Source: Opitutaceae bacterium
GTDB lineage: Bacteria; Verrucomicrobiota; Verrucomicrobiia; Opitutales; Opitutaceae
Assembly: GCA_005786775.1 (NCBI GenBank)
Contig: SYDD01000074.1
Span: 1 to 6,526 of the forward strand
DNA: 6,526 nucleotides
Direction of reading: 5' to 3'
Made by a program: the position numbers and the translations under genes. The notes under the pieces were generated by a model, which saw only the letters and a program-made list of their open reading frames with translations, did not search any database and was not told the DNA's origin. Shown piece after piece: positions 5,267-6,526 of the stretch (the stretch's first letter is position 1; each line of letters opens with the position of its first letter).

Positions 5267-6526
5267 TCAGACCGTGAGCGGCCGGAACAGGTCGGTGACC
5301 TTCCCGGTGCTGTCCGCGAACGAGTCGATCTGCACGCCCGCCTTATCGAGGAGGGTCAGGTGCAGGTTGGCGAGCGGCACGGGGTCCTTGTAGCTGAGGT
5401 GGCGGTTGCCGCGGAGGCCGAAGGCGCGGCCGCCGGCAACGATTACCGGCAGGTTCGTGTGGTCGTGGACGTTCGGATTGCCGATGCCCGAGCCGTACAG
5501 GAGCATCGTGTGGTCCAGCAGCGTCCCCTCGCCGTCGGGCGTGGCCTTCAGGCGCTCGAGGTAATAGGCGAAAAGGGAGACGTGGAATGCGTTGATCTTG
5601 GCCATCCTCGCGACCTTGGCCGGGTCATTGCCGTGGTGGGACAGCGGGTGGTGCGGATCGGCGACCCCGGTCTCCGCGGCGTAGGTGCGGTTGCTCGTCT
5701 CGCGCGCGAGCTGGAAGGTGATCACGCGGGTGAGGTCGCCCTGGAAGGCGAGCACCTGCAGGTCGAGCATCAGCTTCGCGTGGTCGGTGTACGCGGAGGG
5801 CACACCGAGGGGGCGGTCGAGGTCCGCGGGCAGGGGCGAGTTGGCGACGTCGGCCTCGGCCCGCTGAATGCGCCGCTCAACCTCGCGCACGGTGTCGAGG
5901 TATTCCCGGACCTTGGCTTGGTCGGCGGGGCCGAGGCGGCGCTGGAGCGCGGCGACGTCCTCGAGCACCGAGTCCAGCAGGCTCGCGCGCCGCTGGAGGG
6001 CCGCGCGCCGCTCGGCCACGCTGCCGCCCTCGCCGAAGAGGCGTTCGAACACCATCCGCGGGTGCGCCTCGTAGGGCAGCGGGGTAGTGGGCGAGGACCA
6101 GGACAGGTTATTCTGGTAGACGCAGGCGTAGCCGTTGTCGCACTGGCCCGTCGTCTGGAGCATATCCATCGCGAGCTCGAGCGAAGGCAGGGCGGTGCCG
6201 CGGCCGATCTGCTGGGCCGCGAGCTGGTCGGCCGTCGTGCCGAGGTAATAGTCGTTGCTCTCGGTGTGCTTGGCCTTGGCGGCGCTGAGGAAGGCGGCGG
6301 TGGAGGTGGCGTGCGAGCCCGGGTAGGCGTTGCGCAGCTCGAGGTTGGAGAGGACCGTCAGCTCGTCGCGGTGCGGGGCGAGCGACTCAAGGATCGGCGA
6401 GAGCGTGGCGAGGGTGCCGTCGGTGCCGCGCGGCGTCCAACGGGACTGGTCGCAGCCCATCGGCATAAAGACGTAGCCGAGGCGGCGGGTGGGGCGCGCG
6501 GGGGTGCGGCCGGCGGCGGCGGCGGC
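5267..6526 (-). CDS. DUF1552 family protein, N-terminus outside window
   Basis: This is an incomplete gene: 419 residues are visible from the window edge to the TGA at 5269-5267, and the frame stays open to base 6526. The visible part begins with five Ala and an Arg/Pro-rich stretch, probably the end of a signal peptide (Tat type is common in this family), then RRLGYVFMPMGCD, the usual beginning of the mature domain. The ATG at 6466 lies inside this conserved stretch and is not the real start. Numbered from that Met, family-typical segments are NAYPGSHATSTAAFLSA (46-62), QCDNGYACVYQNNLSWSS (108-125), a probable helical or coiled-coil region (150-205), HHPLSHHGN (272-280) and NVHDHTNLPVIVAGG (332-346). 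The last segment resembles the C-terminal His motif of the related DUF1501 proteins, which suggests an alkaline-phosphatase-like fold; that link is inference. The biochemical function is unknown. In Planctomycetes, Acidobacteria and Verrucomicrobia such genes often lie beside DUF1592 cytochrome-type genes, which could lie upstream here, outside the window. Confidence 0.9.
   Translation of the reverse strand, partial: AAAAAGRTPARPTRRLGYVFMPMGCDQSRWTPRGTDGTLATLSPILESLAPHRDELTVLSNLELRNAYPGSHATSTAAFLSAAKAKHTESNDYYLGTTADQLAAQQIGRGTALPSLELAMDMLQTTGQCDNGYACVYQNNLSWSSPTTPLPYEAHPRMVFERLFGEGGSVAERRAALQRRASLLDSVLEDVAALQRRLGPADQAKVREYLDTVREVERRIQRAEADVANSPLPADLDRPLGVPSAYTDHAKLMLDLQVLAFQGDLTRVITFQLARETSNRTYAAETGVADPHHPLSHHGNDPAKVARMAKINAFHVSLFAYYLERLKATPDGEGTLLDHTMLLYGSGIGNPNVHDHTNLPVIVAGGRAFGLRGNRHLSYKDPVPLANLHLTLLDKAGVQIDSFADSTGKVTDLFRPLTV

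Noticed and set aside
3795..5393. Long (532-codon) + strand open frame opposite the ankyrin gene
   Set aside because: The product is Arg-rich and repetitive as a mirror of the ankyrin repeats. The - strand frame has a signal peptide and clear ankyrin modules.
6508..6526. GGC trinucleotide run at the window end
   Set aside because: It encodes consecutive Ala in the DUF1552 reading frame, as expected near the end of an export signal in GC-rich DNA, so it is not a separate repeat element.

Overview
This is a GC-rich bacterial window. Five protein genes are arranged as two converging groups. The end of an outer-membrane receptor-type gene, an M3 oligopeptidase and a small membrane zinc peptidase read on the + strand. 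An ankyrin-repeat protein and a DUF1552 protein read on the - strand. The gene content suggests an environmental member of the Planctomycetes-Verrucomicrobia-Chlamydiae group or Acidobacteria, most likely an Opitutaceae-like verrucomicrobium. The clues are a receptor C-terminus with a short final strand ending in Trp, a DUF1552 protein, an exported ankyrin protein and an intergenic region full of palindromic repeats. This placement is judged from memory of these families and no search was run.

Layout. Bases 1-197 hold the last 64 codons of a TonB-dependent-receptor-like beta-barrel. Bases 248-2302 encode a complete 684-residue M3 metallopeptidase (oligopeptidase A / PrlC type, HEFGH). The 144-base gap that follows holds two small hairpins, one of them terminator-like. 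Bases 2447-3136 encode a 229-residue YugP-type membrane zinc peptidase (HEAGH). Bases 3137-3731 are a convergent intergenic region with no credible gene. It starts with a strong terminator hairpin for the + strand genes, continues with a composite of palindromes and inverted arms (about 3244-3420), and ends in a less GC-rich stretch with an A/T-armed hairpin and a degenerate short repeat. Bases 5255 down to 3732 encode an exported protein of about eleven ankyrin modules. Bases 6526 down to 5267 encode a DUF1552 protein whose N-terminus lies outside the window.

How the genes relate. The two - strand genes are separated by only 11 bases and almost certainly form one operon; both look exported, so they probably act together in the envelope or periplasm. 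The two peptidases use unrelated HExxH folds and sit next to each other, but they probably have separate transcripts and roles: cytoplasmic oligopeptide turnover for M3, and membrane-associated proteolysis for the YugP-like protein. None of the three visible starts (248, 2447, 5255) has a recognisable Shine-Dalgarno sequence. The parts most worth following up are the palindrome composite at 3244-3420 and the DUF1552-ankyrin pair.
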